This document shows positions 17,483-26,274 of a stretch of DNA of 64,000 nucleotides, in pieces (position 1 is the first letter of the stretch; the number at the start of each line of letters is the position of its first letter). The position numbers and the translations under genes are program-made. Source of the DNA: an uncultured Bacillota bacterium (GTDB lineage Bacteria > Bacillota > Clostridia > Christensenellales > UBA1242); assembly GCA_949283975.1 (NCBI GenBank), contig CASDUK010000002.1, positions 1 through 64,000 on the forward strand. Reading direction: 5' to 3'. Under the pieces are notes generated by a model, which was given only the letters and a program-made list of their open reading frames with translations, was not told where the DNA came from and did not search any database.

Positions 17483-19480
17483 TTAGCTTGCTGGCGTTTC
17501 CTTTCCCTTCATTGGATTTGTGAAGGAATAGAATTTACATTTGTCACAAGCATAATAAGTTTTTCCTGCCCTACTTCGGCGAATTGAAACATTTCCCTCC
17601 TCACATTCAGGGCATTTTCCAATTATTTTCGGCTCATATTTTGGCTTGCTTGTTTCCAATTTCATGACATTTGTGCAATTTGGATATGCGCTGCAACCAA
17701 GGAATTTTCCAAATCTGCCCTCTCTAACAACCATTGGTGCTCCGCACCTGTCGCAAACAACATCTGTTTTCTCTGGTTGAATTTTAATTTTTTCCCTGCT
17801 TGCGCCCGCTTTAACCAAAAGCCCAGAAAAACTGTTCCAAAAACTTGTTGCAACATTTTGCCAGTTCTTGCCCTGTTCGGCAATTTCATCAAGACGGTTT
17901 TCCATGTCGGCAGTGAATTTAACATTAATAACCTGTCTAAAATTATTAGCAAGATATTGGTCAACAACTTTTCCAAGCTCTGTTGGAACAAGATATTTTC
18001 CATCGTGAACCGTGTAGCCTCTTGAATCTAGCGTTGTAATTGTCATTGCATATGTTGCTGGACGGCCAATTCCCTTTTCTTCCATTTCTTTAACAAGGCT
18101 TGCCTCGGTGTAGCGCGCAGGCGGTTTTGTAAATTTTTGTTCTGAAATTAGTTTAACAAAGTTAAGCTGCTCGCCTTCGCTCATCTTTGGAAGTTTTGAA
18201 GAGTCATCTTCCTTTTCCACATAGGATTTATAAACCGCCGTGTAACCCAAAAATTCAACAGTTTTTCCAACCGCTTTAAAACCATAGTTATTTGCAGAAA
18301 CTTCAACATTTACATTATTGTAAATTGCCTCTGCCATTTGGCTTGCCAAAAATCTTTCATAAATTAGTTTATACAACTTAAAATTATCTGGCGAAAGCGA
18401 TGACATAACGCTTGATGGCGTTCTTTCAATTGAAATTGGTCTAATTGCCTCGTGGGCGTCTTGGGCTGTTTCTTTTGTTTTATAAATGTTTGGTTTAGAC
18501 GGAACATATTGATCTCCAAACTCTCTTGCAATGTAGCTTAAAGCGCTTGCTTGGGCGTCTGGCGAAACCCTTGTGCTGTCTGTTCTAATATAGGTAATTA
18601 AGGCAATTTTCCCCTCGCCCTCAATTTCAACACCCTCATAAAGTTGTTGCGCGCAGAAAGAGGTTTTTTTAAGGTTCATTCCAAGTTTGTTAAGCGCATC
18701 TTGTTGCATTGTGCTTGTTGTAAAAGGCGCAGGCGCATGGCTTTTTGTTTGGGATTTTTTAATTTTAGAAACAAAGTAACTTGCGCCCTTTAAGTCGCCT
18801 TCAATTTGCTGAGCTTGCTCTTTGTTTTCAACTTTAATTTTCTTTCCGTCTTTGGTTGAAAGAGCGGCTTTAAATTTTTGTTTCTCTCCCGCCTTTTCAA
18901 GCTCTGCGCCTATGTTCCAATATTCCTCTGGAACAAAGGCCAAAATTTCTTTTTCTCTGTCAACAACAAGTTTAAGCGCAACGCTTTGAACGCGCCCAGC
19001 GCTTAACCTTGGCTTAATTCTCTTGCAAATAATTGGCGAAACTTTATATCCAACAATTCTGTCTAAAATTCGCCTTGTTTGCTGCGCGTTAACCAAGTTC
19101 ATGTCAATTTCTCTTGGATTTTTTAAAGCTTCTGTAACTGCCTTTTTTGAAATTTCGTTAAAAACAATTCTACACTTTGTTTTTGGGTCTATTCCAAGAA
19201 TATATGCAATGTGCCAAGCAATTGCCTCTCCCTCGCGGTCTGGGTCGGTTGCAATTAAAACTTCATCAGCCCTTTTTGCCTTCTTTTTAAGTTCTTCAAT
19301 AAGGTCTTCTTTGTCCTTCATAATTTCATATTTCGGCGTAATCGTTTTTAAATCAACGCCAAAATCTTTTTCAGGAAGATCTCTAACATGCCCCTTTGTT
19401 GCAAAAACATCAAAACCCGCCCCAAGATATTTTTTTAATGTTTCTCTTTTACCTGGCCCTTCAATAATAACTAATTTCAT
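17483..19480 (-). CDS. topA: DNA topoisomerase I
   Basis: A 665-residue type IA topoisomerase relaxing negative supercoils. The Toprim domain (IIEGPGK, TDPDREGEAIAWH) is N-terminal, the catalytic Tyr is in YIRTDSTRVS (about residue 298), and two C-terminal zinc-finger domains are intact (CDRCGAP...CSAYPNC and CPECEEG...CDKC). The start lies 10 nt after dprA. Confidence 0.97.
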   Translation of the reverse strand: MKLVIIEGPGKRETLKKYLGAGFDVFATKGHVRDLPEKDFGVDLKTITPKYEIMKDKEDLIEELKKKAKRADEVLIATDPDREGEAIAWHIAYILGIDPKTKCRIVFNEISKKAVTEALKNPREIDMNLVNAQQTRRILDRIVGYKVSPIICKRIKPRLSAGRVQSVALKLVVDREKEILAFVPEEYWNIGAELEKAGEKQKFKAALSTKDGKKIKVENKEQAQQIEGDLKGASYFVSKIKKSQTKSHAPAPFTTSTMQQDALNKLGMNLKKTSFCAQQLYEGVEIEGEGKIALITYIRTDSTRVSPDAQASALSYIAREFGDQYVPSKPNIYKTKETAQDAHEAIRPISIERTPSSVMSSLSPDNFKLYKLIYERFLASQMAEAIYNNVNVEVSANNYGFKAVGKTVEFLGYTAVYKSYVEKEDDSSKLPKMSEGEQLNFVKLISEQKFTKPPARYTEASLVKEMEEKGIGRPATYAMTITTLDSRGYTVHDGKYLVPTELGKVVDQYLANNFRQVINVKFTADMENRLDEIAEQGKNWQNVATSFWNSFSGLLVKAGASREKIKIQPEKTDVVCDRCGAPMVVREGRFGKFLGCSAYPNCTNVMKLETSKPKYEPKIIGKCPECEEGNVSIRRSRAGKTYYACDKCKFYSFTNPMKGKETPAS

Positions 19481-19489
19481 TAAATTCTC

Positions 19490-20632
19490 CTAAACTAATA
19501 TATAACTGTTTCCTGGAACTTGTTTAACAATTCCCCTAATTTCAAGCATTGTTAAATTTGCGTTTAACTTTCCAATTTGAAAACCAGTTAACTCTGCAAG
19601 TTGTTCAATTGTTTTTTCTCCACTTTCAAGATGTTTTAAAATTAACTGATCGTCAAGTGAAAGTTGCAAATTTGAAACCGAAGGTGATTTTACAACATTT
19701 TCTCGAAAAGTGCAAACAATATCTTCAAAGCTTAAAACACATGCTCCCTGGGCGCTTCTAATCAACCTGTTTGTTCCCTTGCTCATTGCGCTGTTAATGT
19801 TCCCAGGAACTGCAAAAACTTCTCGTCCAAGCTCCAAAGCAAATTCCTTTGTGTGAAGAGAACCGCTTTTCTCGCCCGCTTCGGTAAGCAAAATTCCAAG
19901 CGAAAGGCCGGCAATTATTCTGTTTCTTTGAGGAAATGTGTAAAGCGCGGGCTGCATGCTTGGCCTGTATTCTGTTATTAAAAGCCCCTCACGCGAAATT
20001 CGCTTTGCAAGTTCTGCGTTGAACGTTGGGAAAATGTGGTCAAACCCTCCTCCCAAAACCGCAATTGTTTTCCCTCCAGATTCAAGCGCTGTTTTATGGG
20101 CAACACTGTCAATTCCCGCCGCAAGGCCACTTACAATTGTAAAATTATTTTGCGAAAGACCTTTGCAAAATTTTTCGGTTACAAGTTTCCCATAGGAAGT
20201 TGGCGTTCTTGTTCCAACAACGCCAATGCAATCTGAATTTAAAAGAGAAATATCCCCCAAACAAAAGAGCGTTTGAGGAGGAAATTCAAGGTCTAAAAGT
20301 TTTTTAGGATAGTCCTTACTAAAAGGAGTTAGAACAACAATTTCCCTTGAATTTAAATTTTTAATATAGCTTTCCAAAAGGTTGTCTTCAATTGCCTTTT
20401 TCATTTGGGCAACTGTTTTGTGATATTTTTCAGAAATGTTTTCAGCCTGGGATTCTTTTTTCATAAGCTTTACAAACATTCTGTTAATTTCCCTTTCTCT
20501 TTCATAAAAATCTTCTAGAAGTTCGCCAGGTTCGTTAAAAAGGCTTAAAAGCTCGGCCTCCTTTTGAGGCATTAAATCAAACAAACTTAAAAATATCAAA
20601 GCTTTCTCATTTATACTATAATTTTTTTCCAT
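19490..20632 (-). CDS. dprA: DNA processing protein DprA
   Basis: A 380-residue protein loading RecA on incoming single-stranded DNA in natural transformation. The Rossmann-like core shows VGTRTPTSYG, SGLAAGIDSVAH, GGGFDHIFP and RNRIIAGLS. An N-terminal helical domain and a C-terminal winged-helix-like domain (about 320-380) flank it. The start is ATG 20632 with TAGGAAAA upstream; a longer in-frame start would add an unlikely basic stretch. DprA alone does not prove competence, as it is common in non-competent species. Confidence 0.95.
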   Translation of the reverse strand: MEKNYSINEKALIFLSLFDLMPQKEAELLSLFNEPGELLEDFYEREREINRMFVKLMKKESQAENISEKYHKTVAQMKKAIEDNLLESYIKNLNSREIVVLTPFSKDYPKKLLDLEFPPQTLFCLGDISLLNSDCIGVVGTRTPTSYGKLVTEKFCKGLSQNNFTIVSGLAAGIDSVAHKTALESGGKTIAVLGGGFDHIFPTFNAELAKRISREGLLITEYRPSMQPALYTFPQRNRIIAGLSLGILLTEAGEKSGSLHTKEFALELGREVFAVPGNINSAMSKGTNRLIRSAQGACVLSFEDIVCTFRENVVKSPSVSNLQLSLDDQLILKHLESGEKTIEQLAELTGFQIGKLNANLTMLEIRGIVKQVPGNSYILV

Positions 20633-20747
20633 CAAAATTTTCCTAAACTTAAAACCAAGTTTAGCACAAATCCTAGATTTATAAAACTTTTTTAACAAAA
20701 ATAAAAGTTACATAATATATTTTTGAATATGACAAATAATATTTTAG

Positions 20748-23009
20748 ATGAAAAAGGCAAAAAAGATTAGCTTAACAATTTTTTGTTGTCTTCTTGGCTT
20801 TTTGTTGATTGCAACAAGCGTTGGGCTTGGAGTTTATTTTTCAATAACAAAAAACCAGTCTTTTGAAAAAGAAAAACTTGTTGATCCAAGTTTACACATT
20901 GAGGTTTTTGATAGTGAAAATAACTTAATCTCAGATAAAAATATGTTCAACAATCAATACATAAACCTTTCTTCGTTAAATCAAAACACAATTGACGCCT
21001 TTATTTCAATTGAGGACAAGTCTTTTTTCAGCCACAACGGAATTAATTTAAAAAGAATGGCTAGCGCAATGCTTAAAAACCTTGGGAAGGGAAGGTTTGT
21101 TGAAGGCGCATCAACAATTAGCCAGCAGCTAATTAAAAACACCCACCTTTCAAGCGAAAAGACGCTTGAAAGAAAGATTAAAGAAATTTCTCTTGCTCTA
21201 AAAATGGAAAAGCAACTTTCCAAAGAGGAAATTTTGGAAAACTATTTAAATTTAATCTATTTTGGAAACAACATCTATGGAATTGAAAATGCAAGCAACT
21301 TCTATTTTTCAAAGCCTTCAAGCGAGCTTTCTCTTGAAGAAAGCGCTCTTCTTGCTGGGCTTATAAAATCCCCGGCAAACTACTGTCCAATTTCAAACCC
21401 AGAGCGCGCAAAACAGCGGCGAAACCTTGTTCTTTGCGAAATGAAAAGAGATGGAAAAATTTCAGACGAAACCTATAAAACTGCATGTGAAAGCGAAATT
21501 GTTTTGAACATAGATAAGAATTTTGATCGCGGGCAAAACAGCTATTCTCAACAAGCAATTTTTGAGGCGGAAAAGATTTTAAAAATGCCAGCAAAGCAAA
21601 TTGCGCTTGGCGGATACAAAATTTACACTTTTTTAAATCAAGAAAAACAAGCAAGCCTTCAAAATGCAATCTTAAATGAGGGGCTTGGTTTTGACCAAGC
21701 AGGAATTTCAATTAACAACAAAACCCATGGAATTGAGGCGTTTTTTGGGAAGAGTCCATATAACATTTTGAATTCAAAGCGCCAGCCAGGTTCGGCAATT
21801 AAACCAATTTTAGTTTATGGGCCAGCAATTAATGAAAACATAATTAGCCCCGCAACCAAAATTTTAGATGACGAAATTAACATAAACGGTTACTCTCCAA
21901 AAAACTACAACAACTCATATAGCGGATATATCAGCGTTAGAGAGGCCGTTAGCAAGTCAATTAACATTCCAGCTGTAAAAACTCTTTCCTATCTAAAAAT
22001 TCCAAAAGCAAAAAGGTATGCAACGCGGCTTGGAATTGAATTTGACAGTTTAGATTGCGGCTATGCACTTGCGCTTGGCGGAATGACCTATGGAACAACG
22101 CTTAAAACACTTTGCGGGGCATACACTGTTTTTGCCTCGAGCGGAAGCTATGTTGAACCCTCGTTTATTTCGCAAATAACAGATAAAAACGGACGCGTTG
22201 TTTATAAAAAAATTTGTGTTGAGGACCAAGTTTTTAGAGAGGATTCAAACTATTTAACTCTCTCAACTCTTTTAACTTGCGCTAAAGAGGGAACGGCAAA
22301 AAAACTTTCTTCTCTTCCCTATCAAGTTGCAGCAAAAACCGGAACAGTTGGCTCAAGCCTAAACAACAGCGATGCATATTGCCTTGCCCTATCAAGCGCA
22401 GACACTGTTGGAATTTGGATTGGAGATTATTCCAATAACAACATTGGCTCTTTAACCGGAGGAAACCAACCAACAAACATTGCAAAAAACTATTTTAAAT
22501 CAATTTATAAAACGGAAACTCCAAAGGATTTTGAAGTTCCGTCAAGCGTTTCAACCATTGAAATTGACGCAATTGAATATGACAAAAACAACATTGTCTT
22601 ACGGGCAAACGACTACACTCCTCAAAGGTATAAAATTTGCGAAGTTTTTTCAAGGTTCAACCTTCCAAAGGAAAAGTCAACAAACTTTTTAGAAATTGCT
22701 CCGCCAACCTTAAATGGAAAAGTTGAAAACGGAAATTGCGTGTTTAATTTTAACGCAGAAAGCTATCTTTGCTATGAACTATATCGCCAAGAGGAAGAGG
22801 AAGATGTTTTAATTAAAACCTTTGAAGGCGAAAGCGGAAACATAACCTACACTCTTCCAAAAAGCCAAAATAAAACAAAGTTCTATTTGATTACTAAAAT
22901 TAAAAACCATGCAACAAAACAAGAGCTTGTAAGCGAAAAATCAAACATTGTTGAATTTGTTGGCGAAAGCTCTTCGTCAACTCAAACGAAAAAAAGTTGG
23001 TATGTTTAA
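20748..23009 (+). CDS. class A penicillin-binding protein (PBP1A-like)
   Basis: A 753-residue bifunctional peptidoglycan synthase. It has a cytoplasmic/membrane segment (1-33), a GT51 glycosyltransferase (about 70-245; EDKSFFSHNG with the catalytic Glu, GASTISQQL), and a transpeptidase (about 330-600). The transpeptidase motifs are SAIK (GSAIKP, nucleophile Ser), SKS.N (SKSINIP) and KTGT. A beta-rich C-terminal domain (about 640-735) follows and may be Fn3-like. No SD sequence is evident; an AT-rich -10-like TAATAT ends 5 nt before ATG. It converges on yigZ, with the two stop codons overlapping. Confidence 0.95.
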   Translation: MKKAKKISLTIFCCLLGFLLIATSVGLGVYFSITKNQSFEKEKLVDPSLHIEVFDSENNLISDKNMFNNQYINLSSLNQNTIDAFISIEDKSFFSHNGINLKRMASAMLKNLGKGRFVEGASTISQQLIKNTHLSSEKTLERKIKEISLALKMEKQLSKEEILENYLNLIYFGNNIYGIENASNFYFSKPSSELSLEESALLAGLIKSPANYCPISNPERAKQRRNLVLCEMKRDGKISDETYKTACESEIVLNIDKNFDRGQNSYSQQAIFEAEKILKMPAKQIALGGYKIYTFLNQEKQASLQNAILNEGLGFDQAGISINNKTHGIEAFFGKSPYNILNSKRQPGSAIKPILVYGPAINENIISPATKILDDEININGYSPKNYNNSYSGYISVREAVSKSINIPAVKTLSYLKIPKAKRYATRLGIEFDSLDCGYALALGGMTYGTTLKTLCGAYTVFASSGSYVEPSFISQITDKNGRVVYKKICVEDQVFREDSNYLTLSTLLTCAKEGTAKKLSSLPYQVAAKTGTVGSSLNNSDAYCLALSSADTVGIWIGDYSNNNIGSLTGGNQPTNIAKNYFKSIYKTETPKDFEVPSSVSTIEIDAIEYDKNNIVLRANDYTPQRYKICEVFSRFNLPKEKSTNFLEIAPPTLNGKVENGNCVFNFNAESYLCYELYRQEEEEDVLIKTFEGESGNITYTLPKSQNKTKFYLITKIKNHATKQELVSEKSNIVEFVGESSSSTQTKKSWYV

Positions 23010-23353
23010 AACTCGCTAAGCGCCAAGCTTGCAGCCTTTGAATATGCCCTAACAAGTCCGCCTGCGCCAAGCTTAATTCCGCCAAAATATCTTACAACAA
23101 CAACTAAAACATTTGACAAATTTTGTTTTTGAATTACATTTAAAATTGGTTTTCCTGCCGTTCCGCTTGGCTCGCCATCGTCAAAGGCTTTAACCAAAAA
23201 TTCTGTTCCAGAAATAACATAGGCAAAGCAAACATGAGTTGCCTTTTTGTTTTTAAGTTTAATTTCCTCTAAAACATTTTTAACTTCTTCAAGTGTTTCA
23301 ACCTTGAAAGAAGAGGAAATGAATTTGCTTTTTTTAATTTCAATTTCTGCCAT
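23006..23353 (-). CDS. YigZ/Impact family protein, N-terminal domain only
   Basis: A 115-residue protein matching the UPF0029/Impact N-terminal domain: KKSKFISS, THVCFAYV, DGEPSGTAGKPIL and VVRYFGGIKLGAGGL. Typical bacterial YigZ is about 200 residues with a second DUF1949 domain, absent here because the frame ends at SEF and the convergent PBP gene begins. It follows tyrS by 6 nt. Function in bacteria is poorly known, possibly ribosome-linked. Confidence 0.85.
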   Translation of the reverse strand: MAEIEIKKSKFISSSFKVETLEEVKNVLEEIKLKNKKATHVCFAYVISGTEFLVKAFDDGEPSGTAGKPILNVIQKQNLSNVLVVVVRYFGGIKLGAGGLVRAYSKAASLALSEF

Positions 23354-23359
23354 AAAAGC

Positions 23360-24622
23360 CTAACTTAAAACAACTTTAACAAAGTTTTTCTTTCCCTTTT
23401 TCAAAAGGGCAAAACCTTCATTAAAATCAACATCAGAAAAAAATTCGTTTGGGTCTAAAAGTTTTTTGTTGTTTACAAAAAAACCTCCCTGAGAAACAAG
23501 CCTTCTTCCCTCGGAAATGCTTGAAATTAAATTTGCCCTTTGCGCAACTTCCAAAATTCTAACCTTTTCTTTAAATTCTTTCATTGTAAGATTATATGTT
23601 GGAACAGAAGAGGTGTCAAATCCGCCTTCAAAAAGCGCTGCAGCCGCGCTAACCGCCTTGTTTGCCTCCTCTTCTCCGTGAATCAATTTTGTTATCTCAA
23701 ATGCCATAAGTTTTTTGGCCGCGCGAACATCTGTTTCGGCAAGGCTTTCAATTTCCGAAATTTCATAATTTGTAAAAAGCTTTAAAAGTTTAACAACATC
23801 TCTGTCGTCAACATTTATGAAATATTGATAAAACTCATATGGCGAAGTTTTTTCCTTTGAAATCCAAAGAGCACCCTTTGAAGTTTTTCCCATCTTTTTT
23901 CCGTTTGCATCGGTTAGAAGCGGACATGTTAGCGCTTGAAAAGCCTCTGGGTCTTTCCCCTCCAAAAAGTTGAGTTTTCGGCCAAGCTCTGCCCCGGCAA
24001 CAATGTTCCCCCATTGGTCGCTTCCTCCAATTTGAAGTTGGCAGCCATATTTCCTGTTTAAATACACGAAATCATATGCTTGAATGAGCATGTAGCCCAT
24101 TTCCAAGAATGTTAGCCCGCCAGCAGCCAAACGGCTTGCACAAGACTCCGAGGCAAGCATGTGGTTAACGTTAAAATGTTGGCCTATGTCCCTCATAAAA
24201 TCAACATAGTCATAGCCTCTAATCCAATCCGCATTGTTAACAATTATTGCTGGGTTTTCTCCTTCTAACCTAACGGCCTTTCCAATTGTTTTTTTAATGT
24301 TTTGAAAGTTTGCTTTAATGAAGTCGTCTGTAACCATGCTTCTCATGTCGTTCCTTCCGCTTGGGTCGCCAATCATTGCCGTTGCGCCGCCAAGAAGAAC
24401 AATAACCCTGTGGCCAACTTGCTGAAATTTTCTAAGCATTAAAAGCGAAAAAAAGTGGCCAATATGAAGGCTGTCTGCCGTTGGGTCAATTCCAACATAG
24501 ATTGTTGTTTTTTTGCTGTTGCAAAGTTTTCTAACTTCCTCCTCATTAGTCATTTGATAAACAAAGCCGCGCTGCTTTAGATGCTCAAAAAGATTTTCTT
24601 TTTTAATTTCAACTTCTTTCAT
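23360..24622 (-). CDS. tyrS: tyrosyl-tRNA synthetase
   Basis: A 420-residue class I synthetase (TyrRS-F1). The catalytic HIGH is in DSLHIGHFF, KMSKS appears as KMGKTS, tyrosine-binding segments GGSDQWGN and QAYDF are present, and the C-terminal S4 RNA-binding domain (about 350-415) is intact. The ATG at 24622 has AGGAGAAAG at good spacing; a GTG three bases earlier is closer than ideal. No T-box leader fits in the short upstream region, so regulation is not by that route. Confidence 0.96.
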   Translation of the reverse strand: MKEVEIKKENLFEHLKQRGFVYQMTNEEEVRKLCNSKKTTIYVGIDPTADSLHIGHFFSLLMLRKFQQVGHRVIVLLGGATAMIGDPSGRNDMRSMVTDDFIKANFQNIKKTIGKAVRLEGENPAIIVNNADWIRGYDYVDFMRDIGQHFNVNHMLASESCASRLAAGGLTFLEMGYMLIQAYDFVYLNRKYGCQLQIGGSDQWGNIVAGAELGRKLNFLEGKDPEAFQALTCPLLTDANGKKMGKTSKGALWISKEKTSPYEFYQYFINVDDRDVVKLLKLFTNYEISEIESLAETDVRAAKKLMAFEITKLIHGEEEANKAVSAAAALFEGGFDTSSVPTYNLTMKEFKEKVRILEVAQRANLISSISEGRRLVSQGGFFVNNKKLLDPNEFFSDVDFNEGFALLKKGKKNFVKVVLS

Positions 24623-24641
24623 CACTTTCTCCTATGAGGTT

Positions 24642-24670
24642 ATAATAGTTTCTTTAAATAGATTTGTCAA
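24642..24670 (-). promoter_or_regulatory. tyrS promoter sharing its -35 with the recX promoter
   Basis: Minus-strand TTGACA (24665-24670), 17 bp, TATTAT (24642-24647). The -35 overlaps the plus-strand recX -35 almost completely. Confidence 0.75.
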
Positions 24671-24691
24671 ATAAAAAAGAAGTGATATAAT
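24664..24691 (+). promoter_or_regulatory. recX promoter, leaderless layout
   Basis: TTGTCA (24664-24669), 16 bp, extended -10 TGATATAAT (TATAAT at 24686-24691), then 7 nt to ATG 24699. There is no SD sequence. Confidence 0.75.
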
Positions 24692-24698
24692 ATTTTTA

Positions 24699-25325
24699 AT
24701 GCAAGAAATAACAAATTTAGTTAAAAGCGGAAAGGATAATTACAACGTTTTTTTAGACGGTGTTTTCTTTTGCAAATTAAACGCAGAAACAATTTTAAAA
24801 GAAAAATTAAAAGTTGGAATGTTTATTTCAAAAGAAAAATTGGAATCTGCCCAACTTGAAAATGAAAAAATTGTTGCCTTTGAAAAAAGCCTTAAATATC
24901 TTTCAAACCCAAAAACAAAAAAGCAGGTTTCGGATTATCTTTTTTCAAAGGGTTATGCTTCGCAAACGGTTTCACACTGTTTGGGCAAGTTAGATGAATA
25001 TGGCTATTTAAACGATGAGGCCTTTGCAAGGCAATTTATTGAAAGTTATAAACACAAAAAAGGAAGGCGGCTTTTAGAATTTGAGCTAGGCTCAAAAGGT
25101 GTTAGCCCAGAAGTTTCAAAAAAGGTTTTAGAAGATTTAACAACCGATGAGGAATACATAATTAATTTGGCAGAAAAATATTTAAAAAATAAAGAAAAAA
25201 ATAGTCAAACTGCAAAAAAACTTTTTAACCATCTTTTTTCAAAAGGTTTTTCATTTGAAGAAATTAGCCCCGTTGTAAAAAAATTAATTTATGAATTTGG
25301 AGATGAAAATGAAGATTGGAATTGA
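24699..25325 (+). CDS. recX: RecX, regulator of RecA
   Basis: A 208-residue RecX family protein that modulates RecA filaments. Three-helix repeats are seen around DYLFSKGYASQTVSHCL, LNDEAFARQFIE and the C-terminal HLFSKGFSFEEI. An N-terminal extension (about 1-60) resembles that of Firmicute RecX. Translation probably starts on a leaderless mRNA. Its end overlaps acpS by 17 nt. recA itself is not here. Confidence 0.88.
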   Translation: MQEITNLVKSGKDNYNVFLDGVFFCKLNAETILKEKLKVGMFISKEKLESAQLENEKIVAFEKSLKYLSNPKTKKQVSDYLFSKGYASQTVSHCLGKLDEYGYLNDEAFARQFIESYKHKKGRRLLEFELGSKGVSPEVSKKVLEDLTTDEEYIINLAEKYLKNKEKNSQTAKKLFNHLFSKGFSFEEISPVVKKLIYEFGDENEDWN

Positions 25326-25656
25326 CCTATTGGAAATTGAAAGAATTAATTTGTCTAAAAATTTTTTAAACAAAATATTAACAGAAAATGAACAAAAATT
25401 TATTGAAAAATTCCAAAATAAAAAAGAAAAAATAGGCGGGCTTTTTTGCGCAAAAGAGGCTGTTTTCAAAGCCCTTGATTTAAAAATTTTCAAGCCAAAA
25501 TTAATTGAAATTTCCAAATCCTCTTCCGGCCGCCCAATTGTTAAATTGTTTGGAGAATATTTGGAACACTTTAATTCTAACTACAAAAAAATTGACATTT
25601 CAATTACACACACCAAAACTCTTGCCCAAGCAATTTGTTTAATTGAAGAAAAATAA
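25309..25656 (+). CDS. acpS: holo-[acyl-carrier-protein] synthase
   Basis: A 115-residue phosphopantetheinyl transferase moving 4'-phosphopantetheine from CoA to acyl carrier protein. The family's Asp is in GIDLLEIERI and the Glu in FCAKEAVFKAL, both Mg ligands in known AcpS. The start at ATG 25309 (MKIGID) has GGAG about 9 nt upstream; earlier in-frame ATGs at 25291 and 25303 are less fitting because the core begins at MKIG. It overlaps recX by 17 nt. Confidence 0.9.
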   Translation: MKIGIDLLEIERINLSKNFLNKILTENEQKFIEKFQNKKEKIGGLFCAKEAVFKALDLKIFKPKLIEISKSSSGRPIVKLFGEYLEHFNSNYKKIDISITHTKTLAQAICLIEEK

Positions 25657-25663
25657 TATTTAG

Positions 25664-25697
25664 AAAAAAGGAACTTGCATTATTAAAGTTCCTTTTT
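25664..25697. terminator. bidirectional terminator, acpS/rubrerythrin
   Basis: Stem AAGGAACTT/AAGTTCCTT with a nine-base loop and A/T runs on both sides. It separates the convergent acpS and rubrerythrin genes. Confidence 0.85.
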
Positions 25698-25722
25698 GTT
25701 TATTTATTTTTTATTTATTTAA

Positions 25723-26274
25723 TTATTTATTTTCTGGTTTAATACACTTAATTTCTTTGAAATATGATTGAGGGTGTTCGCAAACTGGGCAAACAGAAGG
25801 AGCAGCTTTTCCAAAGTGGATATGGCCGCAATTTAAACATTTCCATGCAACAATTTCGTCCTTTTTAAATGTTGAGCCAGCTTTAATTTCATCAATCAAT
25901 TTTTGATATCTTTCCTCATGGTGTTTTTCAATTGCAGCAACTGCCTCAAATTGATATGCAAGCCTTTCGAAGCCCTCTTCCCTTGCTTCTTTTGCCATAC
26001 GTTTATACATTTCTGTCCATTCGCCATGTTCGCCTTGTGCGGCGTCAAGCAAATTGTCAAGAGTCATTGGAATTGCGCCGCCGTGAAGAGCTTTAAACCA
26101 CATTTTTGCGTGTTCTTTTTCGTTGTTTGCCGTTTCTTCAAAAATGTTTGCAATTGCCTCATAGCCGTCCTTCTTTGCTTTGGAAGCGTAATATGTATAT
26201 TTGTTTCTTGCTTGGCTTTCCCCTGCGAAAGCTTCCATTAAATTCTTTTCTGTTTTACTTCCTTTCAAATTCAT
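25723..26274 (-). CDS. rubrerythrin
   Basis: A 183-residue peroxide-reducing protein of anaerobes. The ferritin-like four-helix domain carries the di-iron ligands ([25 protein letters not shown]). The C-terminal rubredoxin domain has CLNC and CPVC. Its ATG overlaps the hydA stop (ATGA), with an RBS (AAAGGAGAT) inside hydA, so the two are coupled. Confidence 0.96.
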   Translation of the reverse strand: MNLKGSKTEKNLMEAFAGESQARNKYTYYASKAKKDGYEAIANIFEETANNEKEHAKMWFKALHGGAIPMTLDNLLDAAQGEHGEWTEMYKRMAKEAREEGFERLAYQFEAVAAIEKHHEERYQKLIDEIKAGSTFKKDEIVAWKCLNCGHIHFGKAAPSVCPVCEHPQSYFKEIKCIKPENK

